From the NCBI GenBank assembly GCA_035301545.1, contig DATGUA010000045.1:1-64000 (forward strand): a DNA stretch of 64,000 nt, in the 5' to 3' direction. The DNA comes from DATGUA01 sp035301545. Lineage in GTDB: Bacteria > Bacillota > Clostridia > Tissierellales > Tissierellaceae. Positions within the stretch are counted from its first letter, which is position 1, and each line of letters starts with the position of its first letter. Shown here in pieces: positions 43,374 to 51,548 of this stretch. The notes under the pieces were generated by a model. That model was not told the origin of the DNA, did not search any database, and worked only from the letters and a program-made list of their open reading frames with translations. The translations under genes and the position numbers were made by a program.

Positions 43374-44713
43374 TGGTATTTGAAAGTTTATCTGAAAAAC
43401 TTCAAAATGCTTTAGGAAAACTTAAAGGCAAAGGAAAACTTTCAGAAAAAGATGTTGATTTAGCTATGAGAGAAGTAAGACTTGCACTCTTAGAAGCTGA
43501 TGTTAACTTTAGAGTAGTAAAGCATTTTATTAAAAGTGTTAAAGAAAGAGCTATTGGTAATGAAGTTATGGAGAGCTTAACTCCTGGACAACAGGTTATT
43601 AAGATTGTAAATGATGAACTAACTAAATTAATGGGTGATAGTCAAACTAAAATAGAATTTGCTTCATCACCACCTACGGTTATCTTGATGTGTGGATTAC
43701 AAGGTGCAGGTAAAACCACAACTGCGGGAAAGTTATCCTATAATTTAAAAAAAGAAAACAAACGACCCCTATTAGTTGCAGGTGACGTATATAGACCAGC
43801 TGCTATTCGTCAGTTAGAGGTGGTTGGAGAACAAGCAGAAGTACCTGTGTTTACTATGGGAGATAAACATAACCCAGTTGATATAGCAAAAGCTTCCTTA
43901 GAACACGCAGAAAAAAATGGAAATGATGTAGTAATTATAGATACTGCTGGTAGACTTCATATAGATGAAGGTCTAATGGAGGAAATAGAAAATATATATG
44001 AGGCTGTAGAACCAGACGAGACATTATTAGTATTAGATGCAATGACAGGTCAAGACGCAGTAAATGTTGCAGAAAGTTTTGAAGAAAAGCTAGGTATTTC
44101 TGGAGTTGTACTTACTAAACTAGATGGTGATGCTAGAGGTGGTGCTGCTTTATCTATTAGATCTGTAACAGATAAACCTATTAAATATGTAGGAATGGGA
44201 GAAAAATTAGATGAATTTGAACCATTTCATCCTGATAGAATGGCCTCTAGAATCTTAGGAATGGGTGATGTACTAAGTTTAATTGAAAGAGCGCAGTCGT
44301 CAATAGATGAGGAAAAAGCTGCAGAATTAGAAAAAAAAATTCGTTCTGCACAATTTAGTTTTGACGATTTCTTAGATCAGCTAGATCAAATGAGGAATTT
44401 AGGACCATTAGATCAAATACTAGGTATGATTCCAGGTGTAAACTCGAAAGCATTAAAGGGATTAGATGTAGATGATAAGGATATTGATAGAATAGAAGCT
44501 ATTATTAAATCTATGACCAAACAAGAGAGACAAACACCTGAGATAATTAATAGCAGCAGGAGAAAAAGAGTTGCTAGAGGAAGTGGTACTTCTGTACAAG
44601 AAGTTAATAAGCTACTTAAACAATTCAAAGAGACGAAAAAGATGATGAAAAGATTTACTGATATGGAAAAAACAATGAAGAAAGGTGGATTTGGTAAAAT
44701 GCCTTTTTTCTAA
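43373..44713 (+). CDS. ffh: Signal recognition particle protein Ffh
   Basis: Ffh binds SRP RNA and signal peptides of nascent membrane proteins. The GTPase NG domain has CGLQGAGKTTTAGKLSYNL, AGDVYRPAAIRQLEV, DTAGRLHIDEGLMEEI and TKLDGDARGGAALSI. The C-terminal M domain (from about residue 300) contains FDDFLDQLDQMRNLGPLDQI, then MIPG, RKRVARGSGTSVQEVNKLLK (SRP RNA-binding) and methionine-rich MKKGGFGKMPFF. Length 446 residues. The start overlaps ylxM. Confidence 0.97.
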   Translation: MVFESLSEKLQNALGKLKGKGKLSEKDVDLAMREVRLALLEADVNFRVVKHFIKSVKERAIGNEVMESLTPGQQVIKIVNDELTKLMGDSQTKIEFASSPPTVILMCGLQGAGKTTTAGKLSYNLKKENKRPLLVAGDVYRPAAIRQLEVVGEQAEVPVFTMGDKHNPVDIAKASLEHAEKNGNDVVIIDTAGRLHIDEGLMEEIENIYEAVEPDETLLVLDAMTGQDAVNVAESFEEKLGISGVVLTKLDGDARGGAALSIRSVTDKPIKYVGMGEKLDEFEPFHPDRMASRILGMGDVLSLIERAQSSIDEEKAAELEKKIRSAQFSFDDFLDQLDQMRNLGPLDQILGMIPGVNSKALKGLDVDDKDIDRIEAIIKSMTKQERQTPEIINSSRRKRVARGSGTSVQEVNKLLKQFKETKKMMKRFTDMEKTMKKGGFGKMPFF

Positions 44714-44745
44714 GTTTAAGGTAATATTTGAAGGAGGTGAAATAC

Positions 44746-45015
44746 ATGGCAGTTAAGATAAGATTAAGAAGAATGGGAGCTAATAAAGATCCTTTTTATA
44801 GAATAGTTGTAGCTGATTCTCGTGCTTCAAGAAATGGAAGATTTATTGAGGAAATTGGATATTATACTCCGTCAACTGAACCAACAACATTTAGAGTTGA
44901 TAGTGAAAAGGCTGTAAAATGGATAAGTAATGGAGCTAAACCAACGGATACTGTTAATCGACTATTCAAAGAGAATGGTGTATATGATGTATTAAATGAA
45001 GAAGATTCTGAGTAG
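44746..45015 (+). CDS. rpsP: 30S ribosomal protein S16
   Basis: An 89-residue S16 (AVKIRLRRMGANKDPFYRIV, then ADSRASRNGRFIEEIGYY), a primary 30S assembly protein. ATG 44746 follows GAAGGAGGTGAAATAC; the frame extends upstream to 44728 across this site and is not used. It heads rpsP-khpA-rimM-trmD-rplS, which couples ribosomal proteins with 30S maturation and tRNA methylation. Confidence 0.97.
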   Translation: MAVKIRLRRMGANKDPFYRIVVADSRASRNGRFIEEIGYYTPSTEPTTFRVDSEKAVKWISNGAKPTDTVNRLFKENGVYDVLNEEDSE

Positions 45016-45032
45016 TTCATGGAGGTGGAGGT

Positions 45033-45263
45033 TTGAGTGAATTAGTAGAATATATTGCAAAATCACTAGTGGATAATCCGGATGAAGTAAGTGTAAAAGA
45101 AGTAGAAGGTTCACAGTCAATCATCATAGAACTAAAAGTAGCAGAAGAAGATATGGGTCAAATTATTGGGAAACAAGGTAGAATTGCTAAAGCTATTAGA
45201 ACTGTGATAAAAGCTGCGGCTATTAAAGAGAATAAAAGAGTTGCAGTAGAAATTATTCAATAG
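45033..45263 (+). CDS. khpA: KH-domain RNA-binding protein KhpA
   Basis: A 76-residue single-KH-domain protein with the GxxG loop in MGQIIGKQGRIAKAIRTVIK. KhpA forms a complex with KhpB (Jag) and binds many mRNAs, affecting division and envelope growth in Gram-positive species. Start TTG 45033 follows GGAGGTGGAGG closely. It lies between rpsP and rimM as in most Firmicutes. Confidence 0.94.
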   Translation: MSELVEYIAKSLVDNPDEVSVKEVEGSQSIIIELKVAEEDMGQIIGKQGRIAKAIRTVIKAAAIKENKRVAVEIIQ

Positions 45264-45271
45264 GTGAGAAT

Positions 45272-45775
45272 ATGGATTATATAACAATAGGGAAAATAAT
45301 AAGTTCGCATGGAGTCAGGGGAGAGGTGAAAGTTTATCCTTTGACTGATGATATAAATAGATTTTCTTTACTAGAGAAAGCTTATATTAGTGAAGAAAAA
45401 TTAGAAGTAAATGTAGAATTTGTGAAATATCACAAAGGTATTGTGATTATTAAGTTTAGTGAATTTAATAATATAAATGAAATATTAGTATTTAAAGGTA
45501 ATTATATATATGTTGATATTGAGGATAGAATTATTTTACCAAAAGGCAAATTTTTTATAGATGATCTAATAGATTGTAAAGTATATGATACTTTAAATAA
45601 TTGGATTGGTACTTTAGAAGATGTAATCCAAGGAGCTAGTAATGATGTATATTTTATAAAAAATGATAAAAAAAATGAAGAGTATCTTATACCAGCTGTT
45701 AAAAACTTTGTAAAAAAGATAGATACTAAGGAAAAGAAAATTATTATTGACCCTATAGAAGGAATGATTGAATGA
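45272..45775 (+). CDS. rimM: Ribosome maturation factor RimM
   Basis: RimM assists 30S head assembly by interacting with S19. The 167-residue protein begins MDYITIGKIISSHGVRGEVKV and has the C-terminal PRC-barrel (FFIDDLIDCKVYDT, GTLEDVIQGASNDVYFI, YLIPAVKNFV). TAGGTGAGAAT precedes ATG 45272. The stop overlaps the trmD start (ATGA). Confidence 0.95.
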   Translation: MDYITIGKIISSHGVRGEVKVYPLTDDINRFSLLEKAYISEEKLEVNVEFVKYHKGIVIIKFSEFNNINEILVFKGNYIYVDIEDRIILPKGKFFIDDLIDCKVYDTLNNWIGTLEDVIQGASNDVYFIKNDKKNEEYLIPAVKNFVKKIDTKEKKIIIDPIEGMIE

Positions 45776-46500
45776 AGATAGATATCTTGACATTATTCCC
45801 TGAGTTCTTTTCCGTTCTCCGTAATTGGAGTATAATTGGTAGAGCTATAAATGAGAAAAAGATAAAAATAGAGTCTACAAACATTCGAGATTTTTCAAGA
45901 AATAAACATAAGAAGGTAGATGATTATCCTTTTGGAGGAGGTCCAGGGATGGTTATGACCCCTGAACCTATTTATAGGGCTATTAACTCTGTAAAAAACA
46001 AAAAATCTAAAGTAGTATATCTGTCACCTCAAGGTAAACAAATGAACCAGAAAACTGTAAATGATTTATCTAAAGAAAAACATATAGTTTTACTATGTGG
46101 GCATTATGAGGGAATAGACAATAGAATAATTGATAATTATATAGACGAGGAAATATCTATAGGAGATTATGTTTTAACAGGTGGAGAAATTCCGGCAATG
46201 GTTCTGATAGATTCGATAGTCAGATTACTTCCAGGTGTTTTAAAAAGCGAAGAATCCTATTTAGATGAATCACATTATAATGGATTATTAGAATACCCAC
46301 AATATACTAGACCGAGAGAATTTAATGGTTTTTCTGTACCAAAGATACTTTTGTCCGGTGATCATAAAAAGATTCAAGAATGGAGATATAACAAATCACT
46401 GGAAGCTACTTTACTAAAACGTCCAGATTTATTAGAAAATATAAATTTAGGAAAGAAAAAACAACTGTTATTAAATAATTTAAATGACGATATTGATTGA
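45772..46500 (+). CDS. trmD: tRNA (guanine-N1-)-methyltransferase TrmD
   Basis: TrmD makes m1G37 in tRNAs with G36, preventing frameshifts. The 242-residue SPOUT enzyme shows DILTLFPEFFSVLRNWSIIG, DDYPFGGGPGMVM, VVYLSPQGKQM, LLCGHYEGIDNRII, ISIGDYVLTGGEIPAMVLID and PQYTRPREFNG. The ATGA overlap with rimM indicates translational coupling. A separate promoter for rplS begins right after its stop codon. Confidence 0.96.
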   Translation: MKIDILTLFPEFFSVLRNWSIIGRAINEKKIKIESTNIRDFSRNKHKKVDDYPFGGGPGMVMTPEPIYRAINSVKNKKSKVVYLSPQGKQMNQKTVNDLSKEKHIVLLCGHYEGIDNRIIDNYIDEEISIGDYVLTGGEIPAMVLIDSIVRLLPGVLKSEESYLDESHYNGLLEYPQYTRPREFNGFSVPKILLSGDHKKIQEWRYNKSLEATLLKRPDLLENINLGKKKQLLLNNLNDDID

Positions 46501-46505
46501 TATAG

Positions 46506-46534
46506 TTGTATTCTAGTAAAACCTATGCTATAAT
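46506..46534 (+). promoter_or_regulatory. Promoter for rplS
   Basis: TTGTAT (46506-46511), a 17-base spacer and TATAAT (46529-46534), with TG at 46526-46527, form an extended -10 promoter just after the trmD stop. The transcript would begin near 46541, upstream of the leader structure. Confidence 0.7.
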
Positions 46535-46540
46535 ACCATG

Positions 46541-46604
46541 GTATGAATTACAGATGGTCCTCTGCCGATGGCAAGAACATCTATGAAGAGAGGAGGTTTG
46601 AACA
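46541..46604 (+). ncRNA. Putative rplS (L19) leader with SD-sequestering alternative fold
   Basis: Two competing structures are visible. AGATG (46552-46556) pairs with CATCT (46578-46582) around an inner TGCC/GGCA stem (46563-46566 with 46570-46573). Alternatively, TCCTCT (46558-46563) is exactly complementary to AGAGGA (46589-46594), which overlaps the AGGAGG ribosome binding site of rplS (46591-46596). This fits autogenous translational control, known for other ribosomal proteins. L19 leaders are described in Bacillus; I cannot test homology here. Confidence 0.5.
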
Positions 46605-46952
46605 GTGGATATAATAAAAATGATTGAAGAAGAGCAACTAAAAGATAATGTACCAGAGTTTGATGTAGGAGATACTGTTCAAGTTCATTACAGAGTTACA
46701 GAAGGAACACGAGAAAGAATTCAAGTGTTTGAAGGTATAGTTATTAAAAAACAAGGCGGAAGTTCCAGAGAGACATTTACTGTAAGAAGATTGTCATATG
46801 GAGTAGGAGTAGAAAGAACATTTCCCGTACATTCCCCTAGGATAGCTGAACTTGTTGTTAGAAGAAAAGGTAAAGTAAGAAGATCAAAACTTTACTATTT
46901 AAGAGAGAGACAAGGTAGAGCATCAAGAGTTAAAGAAAGAATAAATAATTAG
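46605..46952 (+). CDS. rplS: 50S ribosomal protein L19
   Basis: A 115-residue L19 (IIKMIEEEQLKDNVPEFDVG, VHYRVTEGTRERIQVFEG, YGVGVERTFPVHSPRI, RSKLYYLRERQGRASRVKE), located at the subunit interface. Start GTG 46605 is 8 bases after AGGAGG. It has its own promoter and leader and is followed by a terminator. Confidence 0.97.
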   Translation: MDIIKMIEEEQLKDNVPEFDVGDTVQVHYRVTEGTRERIQVFEGIVIKKQGGSSRETFTVRRLSYGVGVERTFPVHSPRIAELVVRRKGKVRRSKLYYLRERQGRASRVKERINN

Positions 46953-46954
46953 AA

Positions 46955-46981
46955 TTTGGGACTGTTAAGGTCCCATTTTTG
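46955..46981 (+). terminator. Terminator after rplS
   Basis: TGGGAC (46957-46962) pairs with GTCCCA (46970-46975) around TGTTAAG, followed by TTTTT. It lies directly after the rplS stop; rbgA begins about 20 bases later by partial read-through. Confidence 0.8.
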
Positions 46982-46999
46982 ATATTTAAAGGTGATGTT

Positions 47000-47842
47000 A
47001 TGAATATAAATTGGTATCCAGGACATATGAAAAAAACCAAAAAAGCTATAAAAAGAGATTTAACTTTAGTAGATATAGTCTTTGAATTAAGAGATGCAAG
47101 AGTTCCATATAGTAGTAAAAATCCAATTATTGATTCTATTTTACAAGATAAAGATAGAATCATTATCTTAAATAAGTCAGACTTGGCAAATGAAAATGGA
47201 AATAAAAAATGGCAAGATTATTTTAAACAGAATAATATAGAATCTGTCTTAATAGATTCTGTAACAGGAAAAGGACTTAATAAACTAATTAGCACTGCTA
47301 ATAAATTGACAAAAAATAAGATTAAAGCTTATGAAAGAAAAGGAATAATCAATAGACCAACTAGGGCTATGATTATTGGAATACCTAATGTAGGAAAATC
47401 TACCCTAATAAACTCTTTATCAGGACGAAGAGGTGCTAGTGTAGGTGATAAGCCAGGGATTACAAAGGCTAATCAATGGATAAAAATAAAAGGAAATTTA
47501 GAGATGTTAGATACACCTGGAATGCTGTGGCCCAAATTTGAAGATGAAAAAATAGGTTTATATTTAGCCTTGACAGGAGCTATAAAAGATGAAATTCTAG
47601 ATGTTGGAACCTTAGCCCTAAATTTTATAGAAATAATGATTAAGGATTATCCAGAATTATTAGAAAAGAGATATAATTTTGAAATTAATGACAAATCACC
47701 TTTAGAGGTGATGGAAAAGATAGGATTCAAAAGAGGATGTATAATTCGAGGTGGAGAAATTGACTATACTAAAGTTAGTAATTTAATTTTAGATGAGTTT
47801 AGGAAGGGTATAATAGGTAATATTACTTTAGAACTTCCATAA
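47000..47842 (+). CDS. rbgA: 50S biogenesis GTPase RbgA
   Basis: RbgA (YlqF) is a circularly permuted GTPase required for late 50S assembly. It begins MNINWYPGHMKKTKKAI, with G4 ILNKSDLAN before G1 IGIPNVGKSTLINSLSGR and G3 LDTPGMLWPK, then the C-terminal YxxPE/RNA-binding domain. ATG 47000 follows AAGGTGATGTT; the longer frame from 46979 starts inside the terminator. Length is 280 residues. Confidence 0.95.
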   Translation: MNINWYPGHMKKTKKAIKRDLTLVDIVFELRDARVPYSSKNPIIDSILQDKDRIIILNKSDLANENGNKKWQDYFKQNNIESVLIDSVTGKGLNKLISTANKLTKNKIKAYERKGIINRPTRAMIIGIPNVGKSTLINSLSGRRGASVGDKPGITKANQWIKIKGNLEMLDTPGMLWPKFEDEKIGLYLALTGAIKDEILDVGTLALNFIEIMIKDYPELLEKRYNFEINDKSPLEVMEKIGFKRGCIIRGGEIDYTKVSNLILDEFRKGIIGNITLELP

Positions 47843-47856
47843 GGTAGGTGATCGAA

Positions 47857-48471
47857 TTGCTAGAATTAGAAGAGCAAATATTTAGTCAAGGGTATAATAA
47901 GATAGCTTGTATAGATGAAGTAGGAAGAGGTTGTCTGTTAGGAGATGTAGTAGCTTGTGCAATAATTTTGCCTAGGGGTTTAAGAATTGATGGTATAAAA
48001 GATTCAAAGAAGCTGTCTGAAAAGAAGAGAAATAAGTTCTATGATGTTATTTTAGATAAGGCAATTGCAATAGGAATAGGTAGAGTATCTCCAAATAGAA
48101 TAGATAAAATAAATATTAAAGCTAGTGCGAGATTAGCTATGAAACGAGCTGTTATAAATATAAAAGATAGACAAGGAAATAAAATTATTCCAGATTTTTT
48201 ATTAATAGATGCTGAGGATGTAGATTTGAATATACCACAAAATAGTGTTATTAAAGGAGATGATAAATCCCACGGAATAGCTTGTGCCTCTATAGTTGCT
48301 AAAGTATATAGAGACAATTTATGTTTAAAATGGGAAGAAGAATATCCAGGGTATAATATTAAACAACATAAGGGGTATGGAACTAAAGAGCACAGAGAAA
48401 ATATATTGAAATTAGGCTCTACACCTATTCATAGAAATTCTTTTTTAAAAAACATTAAAGGGAAGAGATAA
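47857..48471 (+). CDS. rnhB: Ribonuclease HII
   Basis: RNase HII removes RNA from RNA-DNA hybrids and single ribonucleotides from DNA. The catalytic motifs are ACIDEVGRGCLLGDVVA, GIKDSKKLSEKKR, FLLIDAEDVD and DDKSHGIACASIVAKVYRD, followed by YNIKQHKGYGTKEHRE. I use TTG 47857 (AGGTAGGTGAT upstream); GTG 47848 lies in that site. Length about 204 residues. It sits between rbgA and yraN as in most Firmicutes. Confidence 0.95.
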   Translation: MLELEEQIFSQGYNKIACIDEVGRGCLLGDVVACAIILPRGLRIDGIKDSKKLSEKKRNKFYDVILDKAIAIGIGRVSPNRIDKINIKASARLAMKRAVINIKDRQGNKIIPDFLLIDAEDVDLNIPQNSVIKGDDKSHGIACASIVAKVYRDNLCLKWEEEYPGYNIKQHKGYGTKEHRENILKLGSTPIHRNSFLKNIKGKR

Positions 48472-48474
48472 AAT

Positions 48475-48831
48475 ATGAAGACAAATATAGAAAAGGGTCA
48501 GATAGGTGAAAGAATTGCGGAGAATTATTTAGAGAATAACGGGTATAAAATAGTGGAAACAAATTTTAGAAATAAAATTGGGGAAATAGATATAATAGCT
48601 AGTAAAGAAAATAATTTAATTTTTGTTGAAGTGAAATCGAGAACAAGTTTAAATTATGGTTATCCTTATGAAGCAGTAAATTATAAGAAACAGAATAAGA
48701 TTATTCGAACTTCTTTATTATATATTCAATATAAAAATCTTAAACATAAGCAATTAAGGTATGATATTATAGAGGTTTTTTTAGCAAGTATACCTAAAAT
48801 TAATCATATTGAAAATGCATTTAGTTTATAG
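48475..48831 (+). CDS. yraN: YraN/UPF0102 endonuclease-like protein
   Basis: A 118-residue protein with the PD-(D/E)xK nuclease core GEIDIIASKENNLIFVEVKSR, preceded by GQIGERIAENYLENNGYKIVE. The family accompanies rnhB and yifB/dprA and is thought to act on DNA or RNA structures, but no substrate is established. ATG 48475 follows the rnhB stop by 3 bases, with GGGAAGAG inside rnhB. Confidence 0.92.
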   Translation: MKTNIEKGQIGERIAENYLENNGYKIVETNFRNKIGEIDIIASKENNLIFVEVKSRTSLNYGYPYEAVNYKKQNKIIRTSLLYIQYKNLKHKQLRYDIIEVFLASIPKINHIENAFSL

Positions 48832-48898
48832 TAGATTGAATTCATAGGTTTCTAAAACTACCGTAAAAGATTTAAAAATCTGAGAAAGAGGGAGATTT

Positions 48899-50422
48899 AT
48901 GTATTCTAAGATAAACACCTGTGTATTACAGGGGTTGAATGGAGATTTAGTAGAAGTAGAAACAGATTTAGCAAGAGGGTTACCTATGTTTAATATAGTA
49001 GGCCTAGCTAATACAGCTATTAAAGAATCAAAGGAGAGAGTAAGAACTGCTATTAAAAATAGTGGTTATGAATTTCCCTTGAATAGAATTACTATAAATC
49101 TAGCTCCTGCTAATTTAAATAAAGATGGCTCACAAATGGATTTAAGTATTGCTTTAGGAATACTAATGTCTAACAATATTATACATAATTCTAATATTGA
49201 AGATATGGCTTTTCTAGGCGAATTATCTTTAGATGGTAAGGTCAATAGTATTGAAGGAGCATTACCTATGGTTATATCTTTAAGAGAGTTAAATATTAAG
49301 CAATGTTTTGTTCCTTATGAAAATAAAGATGAATGTGGTGTTATATCTGATTTAGATATAATTCCGGTAAAAAATTTAAAAGAAGTTGTAGATTTTTTAA
49401 ATGGTAATATAAACATTGAATCTTATGAAACTGAGATTAAGGATATAGAGCTAGAAAAATCTCACTTAGATTTTAGTGATATTAAAGGTCAAGAAGGATT
49501 AAAAAGAGCTTTAGAGATAGCTGCAGCTGGTGGCCATAATGTTTTGATTATTGGACCACCAGGTTCAGGAAAGACAATGGCTGCACGACGTTTGCCGACG
49601 ATACTCCCTCCTCTATCATTTGAGGAGTCGATAGAAGTTACAAAGATCTATAGTATTTCAGGTCAGCTAAGGTCAAAAGGTTTAATAAAGGAAAAACCTT
49701 TCAGATCACCACATCATACATCTTCAAATGTATCTTTAATTGGAGGAGGAAGAATACCAAAACCTGGTGAAGTATCATTAGCTCATAATGGTGTACTGTT
49801 TTTAGATGAATTACCTGAATTTAATAAAAAGGTACTAGAAGTACTTAGACAACCTATTGAAGATGGATTTGTTAATATATCGAGAGCTAGCTCTAGTGCA
49901 TCATATCCTTCTGAGTTTATGTTTATAGCTAGTATGAATCCTTGTCCATGTGGATATTATGGGGATCCATTACATGAATGTAATTGCACACAGAGAGAGA
50001 TAGATAGATATTTAGGGAAAATTAGCTATCCGCTTTTAGATAGAATAGATATACATTTAGAAGTATCTCCTGTAGATTATATAGATTTAAAAGATGATAA
50101 AGTCTTAGAAACATCACAAGATGTTAGAAAAAGAGTGGAGGATGCAAGAAATATTCAGTTAAGTAGGTATAGAGAGAAGAAAAAATTTAATAATGCACAG
50201 ATTTCTAATACACAAATAAAAGATTATTGTAGATTGGCAGATAGTACTGAAAAAATTATGAAGTTAGCCTTTAAAAAGTATAAATTTAGTGCTAGAACCT
50301 ATAATAAGATATTAAGGGTAGCAAGAACTATTGCTGACTTAGAAGGTGTTAAGAATATAGAAGATGCTCATCTACTAGAAGCCATAAGATATAGAAGCTT
50401 AAACAACAAATATTGGGGGTAA
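48899..50422 (+). CDS. yifB: YifB/ComM family AAA ATPase (Mg chelatase-like)
   Basis: ComM-type hexameric helicases promote branch migration during transformation. The 507-residue protein has the N-terminal domain MYSKINTCVLQGLNGDLVEV, FNIVGLANTAIKESKERVR, then Walker A LIIGPPGSGKTMAARRLP, PFRSPHHTSSNVSLIGGG, GVLFLDELPEF (Walker B), and the cysteine region MNPCPCGYYGDPLHECNC. GGGAGATTT precedes ATG 48899. The 67-base gap before it shows no clear promoter. dprA follows with a start near its stop, matching a shared role in incoming DNA processing. Confidence 0.95.
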   Translation: MYSKINTCVLQGLNGDLVEVETDLARGLPMFNIVGLANTAIKESKERVRTAIKNSGYEFPLNRITINLAPANLNKDGSQMDLSIALGILMSNNIIHNSNIEDMAFLGELSLDGKVNSIEGALPMVISLRELNIKQCFVPYENKDECGVISDLDIIPVKNLKEVVDFLNGNINIESYETEIKDIELEKSHLDFSDIKGQEGLKRALEIAAAGGHNVLIIGPPGSGKTMAARRLPTILPPLSFEESIEVTKIYSISGQLRSKGLIKEKPFRSPHHTSSNVSLIGGGRIPKPGEVSLAHNGVLFLDELPEFNKKVLEVLRQPIEDGFVNISRASSSASYPSEFMFIASMNPCPCGYYGDPLHECNCTQREIDRYLGKISYPLLDRIDIHLEVSPVDYIDLKDDKVLETSQDVRKRVEDARNIQLSRYREKKKFNNAQISNTQIKDYCRLADSTEKIMKLAFKKYKFSARTYNKILRVARTIADLEGVKNIEDAHLLEAIRYRSLNNKYWG

Positions 50423-50427
50423 TTCAG

Positions 50428-51525
50428 ATGAAAAGCTATTCTGAAAGGGATGTGTTGATATGGTTAAATAGCTTGGGAATTAGAGGGAGGGTCGTAGAGA
50501 GACTTATGCATGTCTTCCCAGATATAAGAGAGGTCTTAGAGGTTAAAGATAGTAGATTACAGTATATTAAAGGTATACAAAGTAAGACATTGAATAAAAT
50601 TATAAATAATAGAAATAAAAGGTATATAGAGGGATTATTTAATAAGCTAGAAATACATCAATCTAAGATTATCACTATTCTAGATAAAGAGTATCCAGAA
50701 AGTTTAAACAATATATATGAAAGACCTTATGTGCTACATGGAAAGGGAAATATGACACAGAAAGATAGATTGGCTATTGGAATAGTCGGTGCTAGAAAAT
50801 CAACTTCTTATGGTAAATGGGCTTGTGAGAAATTTACTAAAGAACTAGTAGATTTAGGAGTGACTATAGTAAGTGGTTTAGCATTAGGTATAGATACAAT
50901 TGCCCATAGAACAGCAATTGAGAACAATGGGAGAACTATAGCAGTATTAGGAAATGGTATAGATAGGGTCTATCCTAAACGTAATAAAAAATTATACGAA
51001 GAGATACCTAAAAATGGGATGATATTGACAGAGTTTTCGCATGGTACTGTACCTTTGCCATATAATTTTCCACAAAGAAATCGAATAATATCTGGATTAT
51101 CTTTAGGCATTATAGTGATAGAAGCAAAGGAAAAATCAGGTTCTCTAATAACAGCTCATCATGCACTTGAGCAAGGTAAAGATGTGTTTGCTGTACCAGG
51201 AAATATAAATAGCATTTATAGTAAAGGTACAAATTTACTTATTAAAGATGGTGCCAGACCTTTATTAAGTATGGAAGATATGATGGAGGAAATAAGAGAG
51301 TTACAATTGAGCTTATCTGAAAAAAAGAAAAAAAGTATAGATTGTTCTCAATTTAGTAAAATTGAAATGAGCATAATTGATACTTTAGAAGAAGGACCAT
51401 TACATTGTGATTTAATTTCATATAAATCTGGATTAGATATTACAAATGTAATCAGTACTCTTACAGTATTAGAATTAAAAGGTGTTGTTAAAGAGATAAG
51501 TGGAAGAATATTTACTTTGAATTAG
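50428..51525 (+). CDS. dprA: DNA processing protein DprA
   Basis: DprA protects incoming single-stranded DNA and loads RecA. The Rossmann-like fold blocks IGIVGARKSTSYGKWACEKF, TIVSGLALGIDTIAHRTAI, AVLGNGIDRVYPKRNKKLYE, PLPYNFPQRNRIISGLSLG, VIEAKEKSGSLITAHHALEQ and FAVPGNINS are all present, with a C-terminal winged helix. ATG 50428 is used; TTG 50413 overlaps yifB. Length is about 365 residues. Confidence 0.95.
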   Translation: MKSYSERDVLIWLNSLGIRGRVVERLMHVFPDIREVLEVKDSRLQYIKGIQSKTLNKIINNRNKRYIEGLFNKLEIHQSKIITILDKEYPESLNNIYERPYVLHGKGNMTQKDRLAIGIVGARKSTSYGKWACEKFTKELVDLGVTIVSGLALGIDTIAHRTAIENNGRTIAVLGNGIDRVYPKRNKKLYEEIPKNGMILTEFSHGTVPLPYNFPQRNRIISGLSLGIIVIEAKEKSGSLITAHHALEQGKDVFAVPGNINSIYSKGTNLLIKDGARPLLSMEDMMEEIRELQLSLSEKKKKSIDCSQFSKIEMSIIDTLEEGPLHCDLISYKSGLDITNVISTLTVLELKGVVKEISGRIFTLN

Positions 51526-51548
51526 ACTTATCTATGGAGGTGTATGTA

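Noticed and set aside
48832..48898. Possible riboswitch or leader before yifB
   Set aside because: Only 67 bases, with a short AGATTTAAAAATCT symmetry; no conserved aptamer or T-box feature is recognisable.
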